DNA of 23,629 nucleotides from Cochliopodium minus. Lineage: Eukaryota > Discosea > Himatismenida > Cochliopodiidae. The translations under genes were made by a program, and so were the position numbers. Positions 1 to 9,720 of this stretch are shown one piece after another. How positions within the stretch are numbered: position 1 is the stretch's first letter; each line of letters starts with the position of its first letter. Location: contig JAMYWO010000120.1 of NCBI GenBank assembly GCA_024220525.1, positions 103,598 through 127,226 on the forward strand, given 5' to 3'. Below the pieces are notes generated by a model that saw nothing but the letters and a program-made list of their open reading frames with translations, did no database searches and was not told the origin of the DNA.

Positions 1-64
1 GTTTCATGGTGACAAAGTGAAAGAAGATATCAGGAATTGGATTTTGGAGAGGCTCAACAAATAA
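1..64 (+). CDS. 3' end of monoglyceride lipase (duplicate of 23553-23616)
   Basis: The first 61 bases encode the last 20 residues of an alpha/beta hydrolase (FHGDKVKEDIRNWILERLNK) followed by TAA at 62-64. The DNA is identical to the end of the window, so this is the same coding end seen twice, not a separate gene fragment, if the contig is circular. If the contig is linear it is the tail of a second, nearly identical lipase copy. No start or catalytic residue lies in this piece. Confidence 0.85.
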   Translation, partial: FHGDKVKEDIRNWILERLNK

Positions 65-77
65 AAAAAATTTCAAA
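1..77. repeat. Terminal direct repeat, left copy (77 bp)
   Basis: Bases 1-77 match 23553-23629 without a mismatch. The repeat holds the last 20 codons of the lipase, its stop codon and 13 bases of 3' flank. A 77-base exact end overlap is what a de Bruijn assembler with k=77 leaves on a contig whose end joins its own start. It is read here as the closing overlap of a circular path, not as a biological repeat. Confidence 0.9.
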
Positions 78-673
78 ATTACGAAAGTTAAATCAAACTT
101 TAATTTTATGTTTTATAGACTCAAAATTCTTTAATTCCCTCCGAAATGAGTGATAAACACAAAAAGGAGTTTTATTTGAATTTTGTATTTGAGGGTGATC
201 AACTCAAGAAATCGTAAAAATTAATTTAATATCAAAATTGTTTAAATGTTATTAATTGTTATTTGGCTTGCAAAAATGCGAGATTACTCACATGATAGTA
301 TTGGAGCAAAGAAATGATGGGGCTTCTCTCATGTTGGGAGAAAAGGAATATTTATTCATCAATTGAGAATAAATATTCTTCATTTCTTTTTATTTGACAT
401 ATAATTTTTTTTTTGCAATATTAATTTTTTGAATTCAAATATTTGATTAAAGTAAAAAAGAAGGAAAATAATGGATTTACAAAGAAACATTCCTAGAAGG
501 AGTTCCAAGATCATACAACATATTTTATCTTTACTCTATAAGATGCAAATTGAAATGATCATTTCAATTTAAGGCATTTTTCAATATTGAAGGCATTTTT
601 CAATGAACAATTAACAACTAAAAATAACAAAAAATAAATTTTAATTGACAAAAATATTTCTCTGAAAATTTTC
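78..673. other. Intergenic stretch between two convergent genes
   Basis: This is the tail-to-tail gap between the lipase (+, ending at 64 if circular) and the XRN gene (-, ending at 674). No coding exon was found on either strand. It contains a moderately GC-rich block at about 265-380 with two hairpins: a 7-bp stem with a TTCTCTC arm and a 12-bp perfect stem (346-357 with 367-378). The rest is A/T-rich spacer that probably holds both polyadenylation signals. Confidence 0.5.
346..378. other. Perfect 12-bp inverted repeat (hairpin)
   Basis: GAATATTTATTC at 346-357 is the exact reverse complement of 367-378, with a 9-base loop. A smaller stem (TTCTCTC / GGGAGAA with one G-T pair) lies just upstream. 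The position, between two convergent genes, fits a transcript-end structure or a small structured RNA; neither is shown by the sequence. Confidence 0.4.
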
Positions 674-2385
674 TCATTTTGTAATTTGATCTTTCTAAAA
701 GGTTTTTTTTAAAACAAAAAAATTTAAATTTGAAAATTTATAAAAATTTAATTTTTTACCTTTTTAATGACAATGATCCTCTTGGAAGAAGTGAGGATGA
801 TTTTTTTGGTGCCACTGTTGTCTTCTGTGGCAGAGTATTTAATAGTTTGGGGAGGGGTTTCGTTGTTGAAAATGTTACTGCCGTTGTTGGGAAAGTTATT
901 GTTGTCATTGTTGTTTTTACTGATTTTGTTTGGTCTGTTATTGTTATTGTTGTTAACTGTTGATTGATTTTGATCTAAAATGTGATTAATTTTTAAATTT
1001 ATTTTTTTATTTTAAATTTATTTTATTTTATTTGCTTTAAAATGTCGAATTTTTTTTTTTTAATTAAATTTTTTGATTTTTTTTTTTTTATTTCTTTTAA
1101 ATTAATTTTATAATTTTTTAAATTTTCTTTTTTATTACGTTTGATTTTTTTAATTGTTTTATTTTTAAATTTACCTTTTCTAATCACTATGATTTTTTTT
1201 GGCTTTTTTTCTTGTGTTCTCGGTGGCTTTTTTACAGTGAACCGCTTGTAGTAAAACGAAACTTTTTCATCAATGGAAACGAATGGCAATTCATCAAAGT
1301 TAACAGAATGGCTGCTCATCACGGTTTCTTTGTTCAATCTATCCAAAATAAAAAAAAAAAATTTAAGTAAAATTTTATTTATTTTATTTTTATTTTTTTT
1401 ATTATTTTTAATAAATTGAATATTTATTTTTTATTATTTTTTATTTTTGTTTTACTTATTTAATTTTATTTTTATTTTATTTTTTATTTTTTGTTTTTTA
1501 GTTTTTATAATTTTTTTTTATTTTTTTTCAATTTATTATTTTAAACTGTTTTTAATTCCTTATTTATTTTTATTTTTATTTTTTATTTTTATTTTAGATT
1601 TTATTTTATTTTTCATTAATTATTATTTACTTATTTTTTGAAATTATTTTTATTTTTTATTTTTATTATTTATTTATTTTTTGTTACTGAAATTCTTTTT
1701 GGATCTCGAAACACAAGGTATCTTCAAAGAAAAACCCAGTCTTCTTTTTGAAATCTACTTTATTCTCTTCAAGACAAGATTCCAACATCCTTTTCACTTC
1801 GGACAAATTAATGTTCACTTTGGAACTAAAGAAATTAAATTAAAAATTAAAAATTAAAAATAAAATAAAATAAATAAAGAAATGAAAAATAAAAAATAAA
1901 AAATAAAAAATAAAAAATAAAAAATAAAAAATAAAAAAAAATGATAAAATAATTGTTACTCATAATCGCAAAGGTACTTATAGAGAGGCAAATTTTCATT
2001 TTGGAGGAAAGGCGCCAAAAATTTGGGAAATTGATCAGTGTACTTCCAAAAATTTTTTTAAATAAAAAGAAAATTTAACGATAATAAAATAAAATGAAAA
2101 GATTTACCTGTATAGGAACAAGCGACAAAGAAAAAAGGATGGGATAATAATCCACAATTTGAATAGTCTTATAATTATCATTATTATTATTCTTCTTATA
2201 ATTATTATTATTATTATTGTTGTAATAATTATCTTTGTTAATATTATTATTAATGTTATTAATATTATTATTATTGTTATTATTATTGTTGTTGTAATAA
2301 TTATCTTTGTTAATATTATTAATATTATTATTATTGATGTTATTATTATTGTTGTAATAATTATCTTTGTTAATATTATTATTAA

Positions 2386-2416
<31 letters not shown>

Positions 2417-5106
2417 GTTGTTGTAATAATTATCTTTGTTAATATTATTATTATTATTATTGTTGTTATGATTGTTGAAGGTGATGTTTTTTAGCTCAAT
2501 GATTGAGCTCAAATCATTTTTTTTGGTGTCAAAAATGCTAGAAACAATATTTTCTTTTAAACTATTATCTCCGCTAAATAAAATTTCTTTATCTCCGCAA
2601 TCATTATTATTTCCGCAATCATTATCTCCGCAGGTAGTTTTTTCGGTGATGTCGACGCTGAACGTCTTATTTGGAGAATAATGGACTGTCTTGTTGCTGT
2701 CGGACAGACTGAAGTGACGGATGATTTGCCAGCAGATGGGAGACTTCTGGTGGGGGTATTTGTAGGTGTAGTCGCAGAAGTCGTTGTTGATTTGCGAAAA
2801 GAAGATGTTGTGCAGTCCGTACAAGTATCTCTCGACACTAGACTCTACTCTTTTTTTTCCTAAGGTTTGTAATAAAATAAAAAATAAAAAAATAAAAAAA
2901 TAAAAAAATAAAAAAATAAAAAATAAAAAGAAAAATAATCAAGAAAAAATAAAAAATAAAATTATCAAGAGTCAAGTAAGTAAAGTTAAAAGTAGAAAAA
3001 TAAAATAACAATTTTAAAAAAATAAAAAAAAAATAAAAACAAAAAAATAAAAATAAAAAATGAAAAATAATGAAGAAATAAGATAATAATAAATTAAGTT
3101 AAAAGTAGGAAAATAGAAAATAATAAAAAATAAAAAAATAAAAAATAAAAAATAAAAAAAATAATAAATTACAAAATTAATCAAAAATAACAAAATTGGA
3201 AATAAATAACAAAATTTACCTCTGAAATTCTCAATTTCATAAAAAGACAAACCAGAAGGACCCAATAGTGAACACATGAAATTGACGTTGATGGTTTGGT
3301 TCTTGTAATCGACCAGGCTGGAGTTTTTGTACTGAGGAGTGTCTCTTAGGTCAAGGTACTTGTACCACAAGTCCCCATATTTGTATTGGATGGAAGGGAG
3401 ATAATCGTTGTCTCTCCAAAAACACAAAAAAGCGAAATCAAATCGAAGACCTTGCAATGAAAAAAAATAAAACAGATAATAGAAATATTTAATGAAAATT
3501 TTGACAAATAAAATAGATAAAAATTAATTAAAAACAATTATTTTAACTAGTTGAAAAATTTTTTAATATCAGTTTTTTCAACGTATTTTTTTGTATGTTA
3601 GTAAATTTGATTTATTTTTGAATAACATTTATAATCTCGATTCATTTTTGAATACATTTATCATCTGGATTCATTTTGATTTATAATTCAAATTAAAATT
3701 TTGATTTATTTGTTATTAAAAAATTCTTTTCAATTAAATTCTTTTCAATTTTTTTATTTTGTAGAATCAAAAGAATGTACGCCTGGTTTATTCATTCAGG
3801 CAATCCCCAAACAATTTTTTATCAAAAAAAAAAAAAAAAGGTTTTTTGTTACCAAACTGATCATTTTCAATCTGCGAACACAACTCATCAATATTGACCA
3901 GAACATCCCTCGAACTGTCAATCAACCTCAAATTGGGAACCAAAGACTGTATGGAAAGAATCAAAAAGTCACTGTCAGGAGTGATGACCAAGTAGCTGTG
4001 ATGAGGCATGTACAACTCGGGATACTTAAGCCTAGATTTGTTTAAATAGGTGAAAATTTTCATGTCGGATTCTCCCTTCACATAAGACGAAGAGAAGAAG
4101 AATTTCAGCTCGGAGAATTTTTTGGATCTGCAGATTTTTTCGCTGATGTACTTCTGCAGCATTTTTCCGATCCTTTTCATGAATTTCGTCCCGCATGAGA
4201 TGTGCAGTGTGTTCATGTTGTTGTTCTCTTGTTTCTGTTTGGTTAAAATATATTTGATTATGAAGTTTGAATTTAAAAACATTCTTCCTTTTTTTTTTTT
4301 TTTTGTAACAATTTCAAATGAAAGAGAAACTTGAAATTTTGATAATTTATGTTTTGTTAAAAAATGTATTGTAATACATTCAAATAAAATATAAAAAATG
4401 AGAAAGCCAATCAAAATTTTTGCAGTAAATATGATGGATAATTGGATCAATATTAATCAACATATCAAATGATAATAAGATAATATAATTTAGATCAATT
4501 AAATAGTACATTATGTGCGTATTTTAAATTTAAAGTGAGAATTTAAAAAAATAAAAACTGTTGAATCTATGAATAAATGTATCATAATAAAATCGAAATT
4601 CGGATTTCATTTGCGAGTCAATCAAAATATCATTATTTAAAAGAGCTCATTTTATTTTTTAGATCACCTTTCTATTCTTTATCCTCTTTTTCCTTTGTAT
4701 CTTCAATTTTGCCAATGGAGATGCCCCATCCAATGATATGAACAATGTCTTTCGGGGCACGAAATTTTTCATCATGGTATCGATGTAGCTCTTCAAGATA
4801 TAGGAGAGATTCTCGAATGATTCAGCCCTCTGAAAAAATCCTTTTTGAACGAATGTATATTTAAAAGTTGTTTGGCTGAATTACAGGAAATTTTTTTACT
4901 GTGAAGGATATTGTTGAAATCAACGCATATATGATCATATGATTTTTGATAGTAGATGTTCGATATTGTTCCTTTTTGTCACGCATAAAAAAAATAATTT
5001 ATTTTGAGAAATTATTTGGAATGAATAATTGAGTGGATTATAATTTGAATGTGAATTCAATCTTACCATCGAAAGTTTCCTCGATGAAGGAAAATAAATT
5101 CGACAT
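674..5106 (-). CDS. XRN-family 5'-3' exoribonuclease, 756 aa, 11 exons
   Basis: Exons on the minus strand: 5067-5106, 4900-4971, 4668-4840, 3853-4234, 3220-3450, 2108-2859, 1960-2042, 1688-1825, 1175-1338, 760-974, 674-694. All phases agree and the sum is 757 codons. XRN enzymes degrade 5'-monophosphate RNA processively. The XRN acidic active site is visible: D31 (CVDFNNILH), D75 (SLDGASPLAK), E150 and D152 (KGESDMKI), D182 and D184 (TPDSDFLIL) and D238 (RDNDYLPSI). E150-x-D152 replaces the usual E-x-E. GTKFM at 110-114 and a second conserved region with YGLHN and YKYPHQKSPICW also match the family. It is shorter than most XRN1 or XRN2 proteins, and an Asn-rich insert with repeated INKDNYY units interrupts it. 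If the last intron is not spliced, the end is VKN and a stop at 748. It is transcribed head-to-head with the membrane protein gene 60 bp away. Confidence 0.88.
2215..2465 (-). repeat. Coding Asn minisatellite inside the XRN gene
   Basis: A 23-base block is repeated exactly at 2223, 2295, 2355 and 2424 (plus-strand starts), separated by ATT/GTT triplet runs. On the gene strand each block encodes INKDNYY between Asn runs. The spacings of 72, 60 and 69 bases are all multiples of three, so copy changes keep the frame. Such Asn tracts are common in A+T-rich amoeba proteomes and probably form a disordered loop between the two conserved XRN regions. Confidence 0.85.
2874..3200. repeat. A-rich simple repeats filling an XRN intron
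   Basis: The intron at 2860-3219 consists almost wholly of AAAAAT/AAATAA simple sequence with a few interruptions. Similar tracts fill the introns at 1339-1687 (T-rich on the plus strand) and 1826-1959 (A-rich). No exon or longer motif is visible in them. These XRN introns are much longer than those of most neighbouring genes, and the difference is mostly simple-sequence growth. Confidence 0.8.
4425..4508 (+). repeat. Dispersed intronic repeat, copy A
   Basis: This copy lies in the 433-nt third intron of the XRN gene, in antisense to that gene. It shares with copy C (22895-22994) a long near-identical stretch including GGATCAATATTAATCAACAT, ATGATAATAAGA and ATTTAGATC, with small indels. No ORF, terminal inverted repeat or target-site duplication is evident. 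It is the same element as copies B and C. Confidence 0.75.
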
Positions 5107-5166
5107 TGATAACTCTGTTCAATTTTTTTTTTTTTGTTTTTTGATCATCAAGCACAAATAAAAAAA
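5107..5166. promoter_or_regulatory. Divergent promoter region, XRN / membrane protein
   Basis: Only 60 bp separate the start codons of the XRN gene (-) and the membrane protein gene (+), so transcription and translation signals for both must lie here or inside the genes. The segment has a T-tract followed by TTTTTTGATCATCAAGCAC and an A-run before the plus-strand ATG. A T-tract next to a related word is also seen upstream of the METTL23-like gene and in the F-box/metzincin spacer. The promoter role is inferred from position. Confidence 0.5.
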
Positions 5167-6181
5167 ATGAAGAAAAATCAATCTCGGCTTGCCCTTGTTT
5201 TTGGATTGGTTATCATCATCATCGTATTTTATTTCATCAATGTGAATAAATCATCCGAAAGAACATTTGAATTGAAGACAATGATAGTGGGGTAAGAAAA
5301 AAAATTAATATATTGATGTTTCAACCAAATAATTTTGAAATCAATTGACCATTCTATCCAAATAGGATATCAGATTATTTAATATTTATCTCAAAAAATT
5401 TTTTTATTAGGCATACACGTCATGCTGATTTTGTCAAAATTCAATACGATATATTGTTTGCATTGGCCTTCCCAGAAAGAAAAATCATATGGGTAAGAAA
5501 AAGAGCATAAGTCAAAAAAAAAAAAGCCTTAAATTAAAATACATTATATTAAAGTCAAATGATGAATGGCCTGATATAGGGGTATCTGCATGTTATGCTG
5601 GTAAAAAAAATTTCTTCTCTGAAATATTTAATTTTTTTTATCTTTAATTTTTTTTTAAAAAAAAAAAAAGGGCAAACACCACATCCAAATCATACCTTGT
5701 TCGGGAGCCAAATAGTAAAAAAGAAAAAGATTAAAGATAAAAAAAATAATAAAAATTAAATATTATAAAAAAAAATAAAAAAATAAAAAAATAAAAAAAA
5801 TTCAAATAAAAAAATAAAAAAATTAAATATTTTTTATGGAACTTTTCAAACTTATAGCCTTACGTCTTGTGGAGCGCAGAGTATTACAGAGGAGACACAA
5901 TAACAGAAGGAAAACCCTTGCTGGAACTCGTTAATACTATCCCCACACCCAACGAACCTGGTATAATTACATTTTCTCTCTTTTTTTTTTTCTATTTTAA
6001 AATTATTTATTATTATTTTTTATTTATTATTTATTATTTATTATTTATTATTTTATTTTTTATTTTTTATTTTTTATTTTTTATTTTTTATTTTTTATTT
6101 TTTATTTTTTATTTTTTATTNCATCCAGATGTAGAAATTTCAACATCTTTCCCATGCAATTGTTCTTCAGGTTTAATTTGA
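5167..6181 (+). CDS. Type II membrane protein, possibly GT10-like glycosyltransferase; 3' end unresolved
   Basis: Exons: 5167-5291, 5411-5492, 5555-5600, 5671-5714, 5858-5960 and from 6129. Phases agree throughout. Residues 8-24 form one hydrophobic segment after a basic N-terminus (MKKNQSR), the layout of a Golgi type II enzyme. The lumenal part reads KIIWSNDEWPDIGVSACYAG and then IPYVLWSAEYYRG, which resembles the PDI...IPxIxWSxE core of GT10 fucosyltransferases. This is a weak, pattern-level match. Reading on without splicing gives a stop at 6179-6181 and a 150-aa protein, short for a transferase. Splicing from 6170 to an acceptor at 6389 instead continues with DFEKKMRKFDNIL, but that frame then runs antisense into the ZCCHC10-like gene. 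One undetermined base (6121) sits seven bases before the sixth exon. Confidence 0.6.
6004..6121. repeat. T-rich microsatellite with an undetermined base
   Basis: The fifth intron of the membrane protein gene holds TTATTATT and then about ten perfect TTTTTTA units, ending in an N at 6121. The N directly abuts the repeat, so the true repeat length is probably unresolved. The exon starting at 6129 is unaffected. Confidence 0.85.
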
Positions 6182-6534
6182 TCTTTATTATTCATTTCGA
6201 ATTAATTAAAATTTAAATTATAAAAAGATTTTAATTTTTTTTTATTTAAATTTTTATATTTTAATTTTATACTGAGAGATGATCTTAAAATTATGATAAT
6301 TTTAAAAATTATTTTATAATCAACCACAAATCAATGATATTTTTGTCTAAATAAATTCGATTTGAGATCTAACCTCTTTTATTGAATAGATTTCGAAAAA
6401 AAAATGAGGAAATTTGATAATATATTGAGGATCCCAAATTCACTTCTATGGATTAAAGCAAAAGAATTAAGCAAAAGATCAGGAATAAATTTAAAATTTA
6501 AGTTTATAAAACTATTAATGATCATTTTAATTGA

Positions 6535-7179
6535 TTATTTTTGTTTGGATTTCTGTTTATCTTTAGATTTGGAATCATCAGATGATGAATCATCAGATGA
6601 AGAATCAGATGAATCAGAAGAATTTTTTTTTCTTTTATCTTCTTTCTTTTCTTCTATTTTTACTTGTTTATCATTTTCTTGTTTTTTGGTTTTTTCTTTA
6701 TCGGATGATGAATCAGATGAAGAATCGGAAGAATCTGATGAAGAATCTGATGATGATGAATCAGACGATGAATCAGATGAGCTGGAGGAGGATGAACTGC
6801 TATATTTAGTTCCTTTTTTCTTTTTGGAAGATTTTCTTAATTCTCTTTGTCAAAAAAAAAATTGGAAAATTAAATTGGAGAAATACAAAATTCGATTGAA
6901 GAAAGATTTAGAATATTTGTTTTTTTACTTTGGTAATTTGAATTGTTTTCTCTTTTTCATCAATTTTGGATTTTTGAGGATATCTGATGCCGAAGGTCTT
7001 GATTTATATACTATGTTTTCATTTTTACACCTTTTTTTTTATTGTTTGTTATATTATTAGTTAATAATTTTTTAGATCACTTACTGATAACTCCAATGTC
7101 CTGTTTGTTGGCATTTTTGGCATTTGCCTCTATCATCCTCCTTAATTTGGGTAGATTTTTTCCAATTAGAAAAATCCAT
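6535..7179 (-). CDS. ZCCHC10-like zinc-knuckle, Ser/Asp-rich protein, 168 aa
   Basis: Exons (minus strand): 7085-7179, 6929-7030, 6535-6844; phases agree. A CCHC zinc knuckle stands near the N-terminus, C20-x2-C23-x4-H28-x4-C33 (CQKCQQTGHWSYQC), followed by YKSRPSASDILKNP, a basic KSSKKKKGTKY stretch and a long Ser/Asp low-complexity tail with a Lys-rich interruption. Knuckle, YxxRPS-like segment and Ser-rich acidic tail in this order match the animal ZCCHC10 family, a poorly characterised nuclear protein thought to bind nucleic acid. The Ser/Asp tail also reads open on the opposite strand because GATTCATC repeats lack stops both ways; the knuckle and splice phases decide for the minus strand. 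Confidence 0.85.
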
Positions 7180-7434
7180 TCAAAAAAATATGTCTATTTA
7201 ATTAAATATCTTATAAATAACCTCTTATTTGGGATCCAAAAATGGTATCTTTCTCAAGACAATTTTTTTTTTATTAATATATTTTGATTTTGAAGGAATA
7301 CTTAATATACATTCCAATCAATTTTTTTAATCTTTTAGAAATGAATTCAAAAGAATAATTGAGAACCTTTACATTTACATACATTCCCACAAAGTAAGCG
7401 CAATATTGGAACTGTACAGTTCACGCTTTTTAGT

Positions 7435-8234
7435 TTATTTTTCCAGTTTTATTTCAATTAACAAAATCTCGTATTCCATGTTTTCTATTTCTTCCTCTGA
7501 TAAAAAACTGTTAAGAGGAATAACTTTTGCACTCAAGCCCCATCTCTGAAGAAGAAAAGAGATGGATTTTTCAGAACGTACTTGATAAGAAGTTACAAAT
7601 TTATCAATGTTGCCTTTGCTCAATAAAAAATAAACGGTACACAGTAAATTTTCGTACAAAGAAGAATCGTAAAAACAATCGGATCCTATTAAAACTGTTT
7701 TTTTGGGTTTTAATTTGGCTTTTTTTACAAAACTCACCCAATAATTACTGAAAGTTCCCCACTCTAGATCAATTACCTTGTTTTTTCCTGTTTTGTTCAA
7801 TGACAAATTGTTTTTAATATTATTTAGAATCAGATCGTCTTTGTGATCTGTTGCTATAACTTTCTTTGCTCCTGATTTTGATGCCATAACGGAACAAATT
7901 CCAGTTCCTTTAATTTGAAATGATGTTCAGAAAACACTCAATAATTAAATTTATATGAAAAGAATATCACCAGAACCCAATTCAATTGTTGTAATATCTT
8001 TATATATCGATTTATTTCTCCACATATATTCACATAAAACCAATGCTGAGAAAAAAAATTTATTCATTGATATTATAGCTTTATATTACCTGAGGGCCAA
8101 ACATTGAAAGCAAAATTTCCTTCTTCATTCTCGTATTGCATCTGGATATTAAGATCAAATAGGATAATCACTTCACAATAGCCTGAATCTTCATTCCCAA
8201 AAACAAATTTTTTATTTTCCTTTAAATTGTCCAT
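7435..8234 (-). CDS. METTL23-like protein methyltransferase, 230 aa
   Basis: Exons (minus strand): 8090-8234, 7971-8045, 7435-7907; phases agree. It is a class I, SAM-dependent methyltransferase of the METTL21/METTL23 lysine/arginine group. VWPSALVLCEYMW precedes motif I, ELGSGTGICSVMA at 70-82, then VIATDHKD (end of strand 2), DLEWGTF, IGSDCFYD (post-motif II) and TSYQVRS. The VWP entry and the YQVRS motif are typical of METTL23, which in animals methylates histone H3 Arg17. Length fits the family. The first two introns are 44 and 63 nt. The ATG follows a 14-base A-run ending in ATTAG. Confidence 0.88.
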
Positions 8235-8399
8235 CTAATTTTTTTTTTTTTTGATGATCCAATCCTTATGATGACGTATTAAACAAGATTTTTTATAAAT
8301 ATTTTAATTTAACTCATCATGAAAATATAAACCATGTGTATATTTTTTTTTGAAGGATTCCATTTATTCATCATTCCAAGCATTATTTTTCATTTCGAT

Positions 8400-8624
8400 T
8401 CAATTTTTATCCTCCTCATCGTCATTCCTCAATACTATCTTTTTATAATTTTCCCCTCTATTTATGGTCTCCATATTTCTTTGACATTGAAGATATTTGT
8501 TAGATACGAGAATCATTTGAGAATTAGATTTCAATAATTGTTCATGGTTTTTGGATAATTTTTTGGTCTCATTGATCAATTCAGAGAATTTCGTGAGCAA
8601 ATCTTTATAATCTTGCTCTGACAT
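8400..8624 (-). CDS. Small coiled-coil protein, 74 aa
   Basis: This is a single-exon ORF from an ATG at 8622-8624 to TGA at 8400-8402. The sequence is Lys/Glu/Leu-rich with heptad-like spacing over residues 5-60 (YKDLLTKFSELINETKKLSK), so one long helix or coiled coil is likely, followed by an acidic end (RNDDEEDKN). It has no signal peptide or membrane segment. It lies between the METTL23-like and saposin-like genes on the same strand, about 165-195 bp from each. I do not recognise a family; size and shape recall subunits of small coiled-coil complexes, which is only a guess. Confidence 0.6.
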   Translation of the reverse strand: MSEQDYKDLLTKFSELINETKKLSKNHEQLLKSNSQMILVSNKYLQCQRNMETINRGENYKKIVLRNDDEEDKN

Positions 8625-8819
8625 TGATACTGTTGAGTATTTTAATTTTTAATGCCAAATTTATCTTAAATGAAAGATTTTTTTTTTATATATTCTTTAT
8701 CACCTGTTTATTTTTATTCCACATTTTATACTCAATAAATCTTTGATCAGAAATACATTTATGATCTTCTTCATTTTCCTTTTAATTATAACACAAAATT
8801 GAAATTGAATATTTATATC

Positions 8820-9720
8820 TTATTCATTCTCATCAAAATCAATGGAATTAAAAATGCCAATCATGGATTGGATGTATTGCATGGTATCCTGAAATGATTC
8901 AGAATCCTCATTCTCAAAGTTATCGCTCTGTGATCTCAATTTGTGAATGATATCGAGTGCATTGTTGGCGATAGGGATGTAAGGAGCATTGGAAATAGGG
9001 AGCGTCTGATTGGAATTGGTTTGATTCTGTTGATTATGGTTTTTATTGAGATTATAGTTGTAATTAAAATTGAAATTATTTATGCTGTAATCCACATTAT
9101 TGCTATCTCCAACTATCGATACAATATTGTTGTTATTATTATTGTTATTGTTGTTGTTATTGTTATTGTTGTTGATATTGGAGTTGGAAGAATCTTTGTT
9201 GGAACCATTATAAATTGGCCCATAATTATTATCAAAGTTGTTCGTGCCATTGACCTGTGAATTACTGGATGAATTTGTATTTGAATCACATATGTCAGAG
9301 CAAGGTTCACTCCTATAGTATATATTGAATTTAACTCTTAAAATCTTTGAAATTGTTTGATTTTGTTACGAATTATCCACAAATATCCATTTGTCCAAAT
9401 CATTTTTGTAATTTGATACAAAACTCAAACACTTTTAATAGGTTATATGATAATGAAATATTTTCATTGAAAAATTATACATCGTTTTTCAAAGAAGAAG
9501 GAACAGTATCACAAATCTGATCCAAAGCATCATTAAATAAAGTTTCATTACTTAAACTATTCTGGATTTGGGGCTGAGCCATACTAAACAAATTGATTAT
9601 TATTAAGGATTAGAATTTTAAAGGATAAATTTACATATATTCACATATAATGCAATCAGATGTTGATGATAAAGAATAATTAAAAAATAAGATTAATGAA
9701 ATGAAAAAAAAAGTTTTCAT
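8820..9720 (-). CDS. Secreted saposin-B domain protein with Asn-rich tail, 247 aa
   Basis: Exons (minus strand): 9635-9720, 9481-9583, 9370-9431, 8820-9312; phases agree. Residues 1-21 are a signal peptide (MKTFFFISLILFFNYSLSST). A saposin-B domain follows, with six cysteines at 23, 26, 53, 64, 88 and 92, in the order and near the spacing of saposins and amoebapores, and the ALDQICDTVP and LKNDCLSFV cores of that fold. Saposin-like proteins bind or permeabilise lipid membranes in lysosomes and phagosomes. The C-terminal two thirds is Asn-rich and of low complexity, ending in a short acidic helical segment (LDIIHKLRSQSDNFENEDSE). The domain is only visible after joining four exons: the first holds the signal and CxxC, the last holds the final two cysteines. 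Confidence 0.85.

Noticed and set aside
730-967. Two plus-strand ORFs rich in Val and Leu
   Set aside because: They mirror the tenth XRN exon (760-974, minus), which continues the spliced protein in phase.
1339-1687. T-rich block as a small membrane protein gene (plus-strand Phe/Leu/Ile ORF)
   Set aside because: It is simple-sequence DNA inside an XRN intron; hydrophobic ORFs arise from TTTTTA repeats alone.
2159-2494. Plus-strand ORF made almost only of Ile and Val
   Set aside because: It is the reverse reading of the Asn repeats in the XRN gene, whose minus-strand exons join in phase and carry conserved family motifs.
3788-4450. XRN gene starting at ATG 4280-4282 as a shorter protein
   Set aside because: An acceptor at 4235-4236 joins upstream exons that supply two of the catalytic Asp residues, so the start is at 5106.
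6404-7060. Plus-strand acidic Glu/Asp/Ser ORF
   Set aside because: The minus strand encodes a CCHC zinc knuckle, basic region and Ser/Asp tail with matching splice phases; the plus reading is mostly a shadow, although its first codons may belong to the membrane protein gene.
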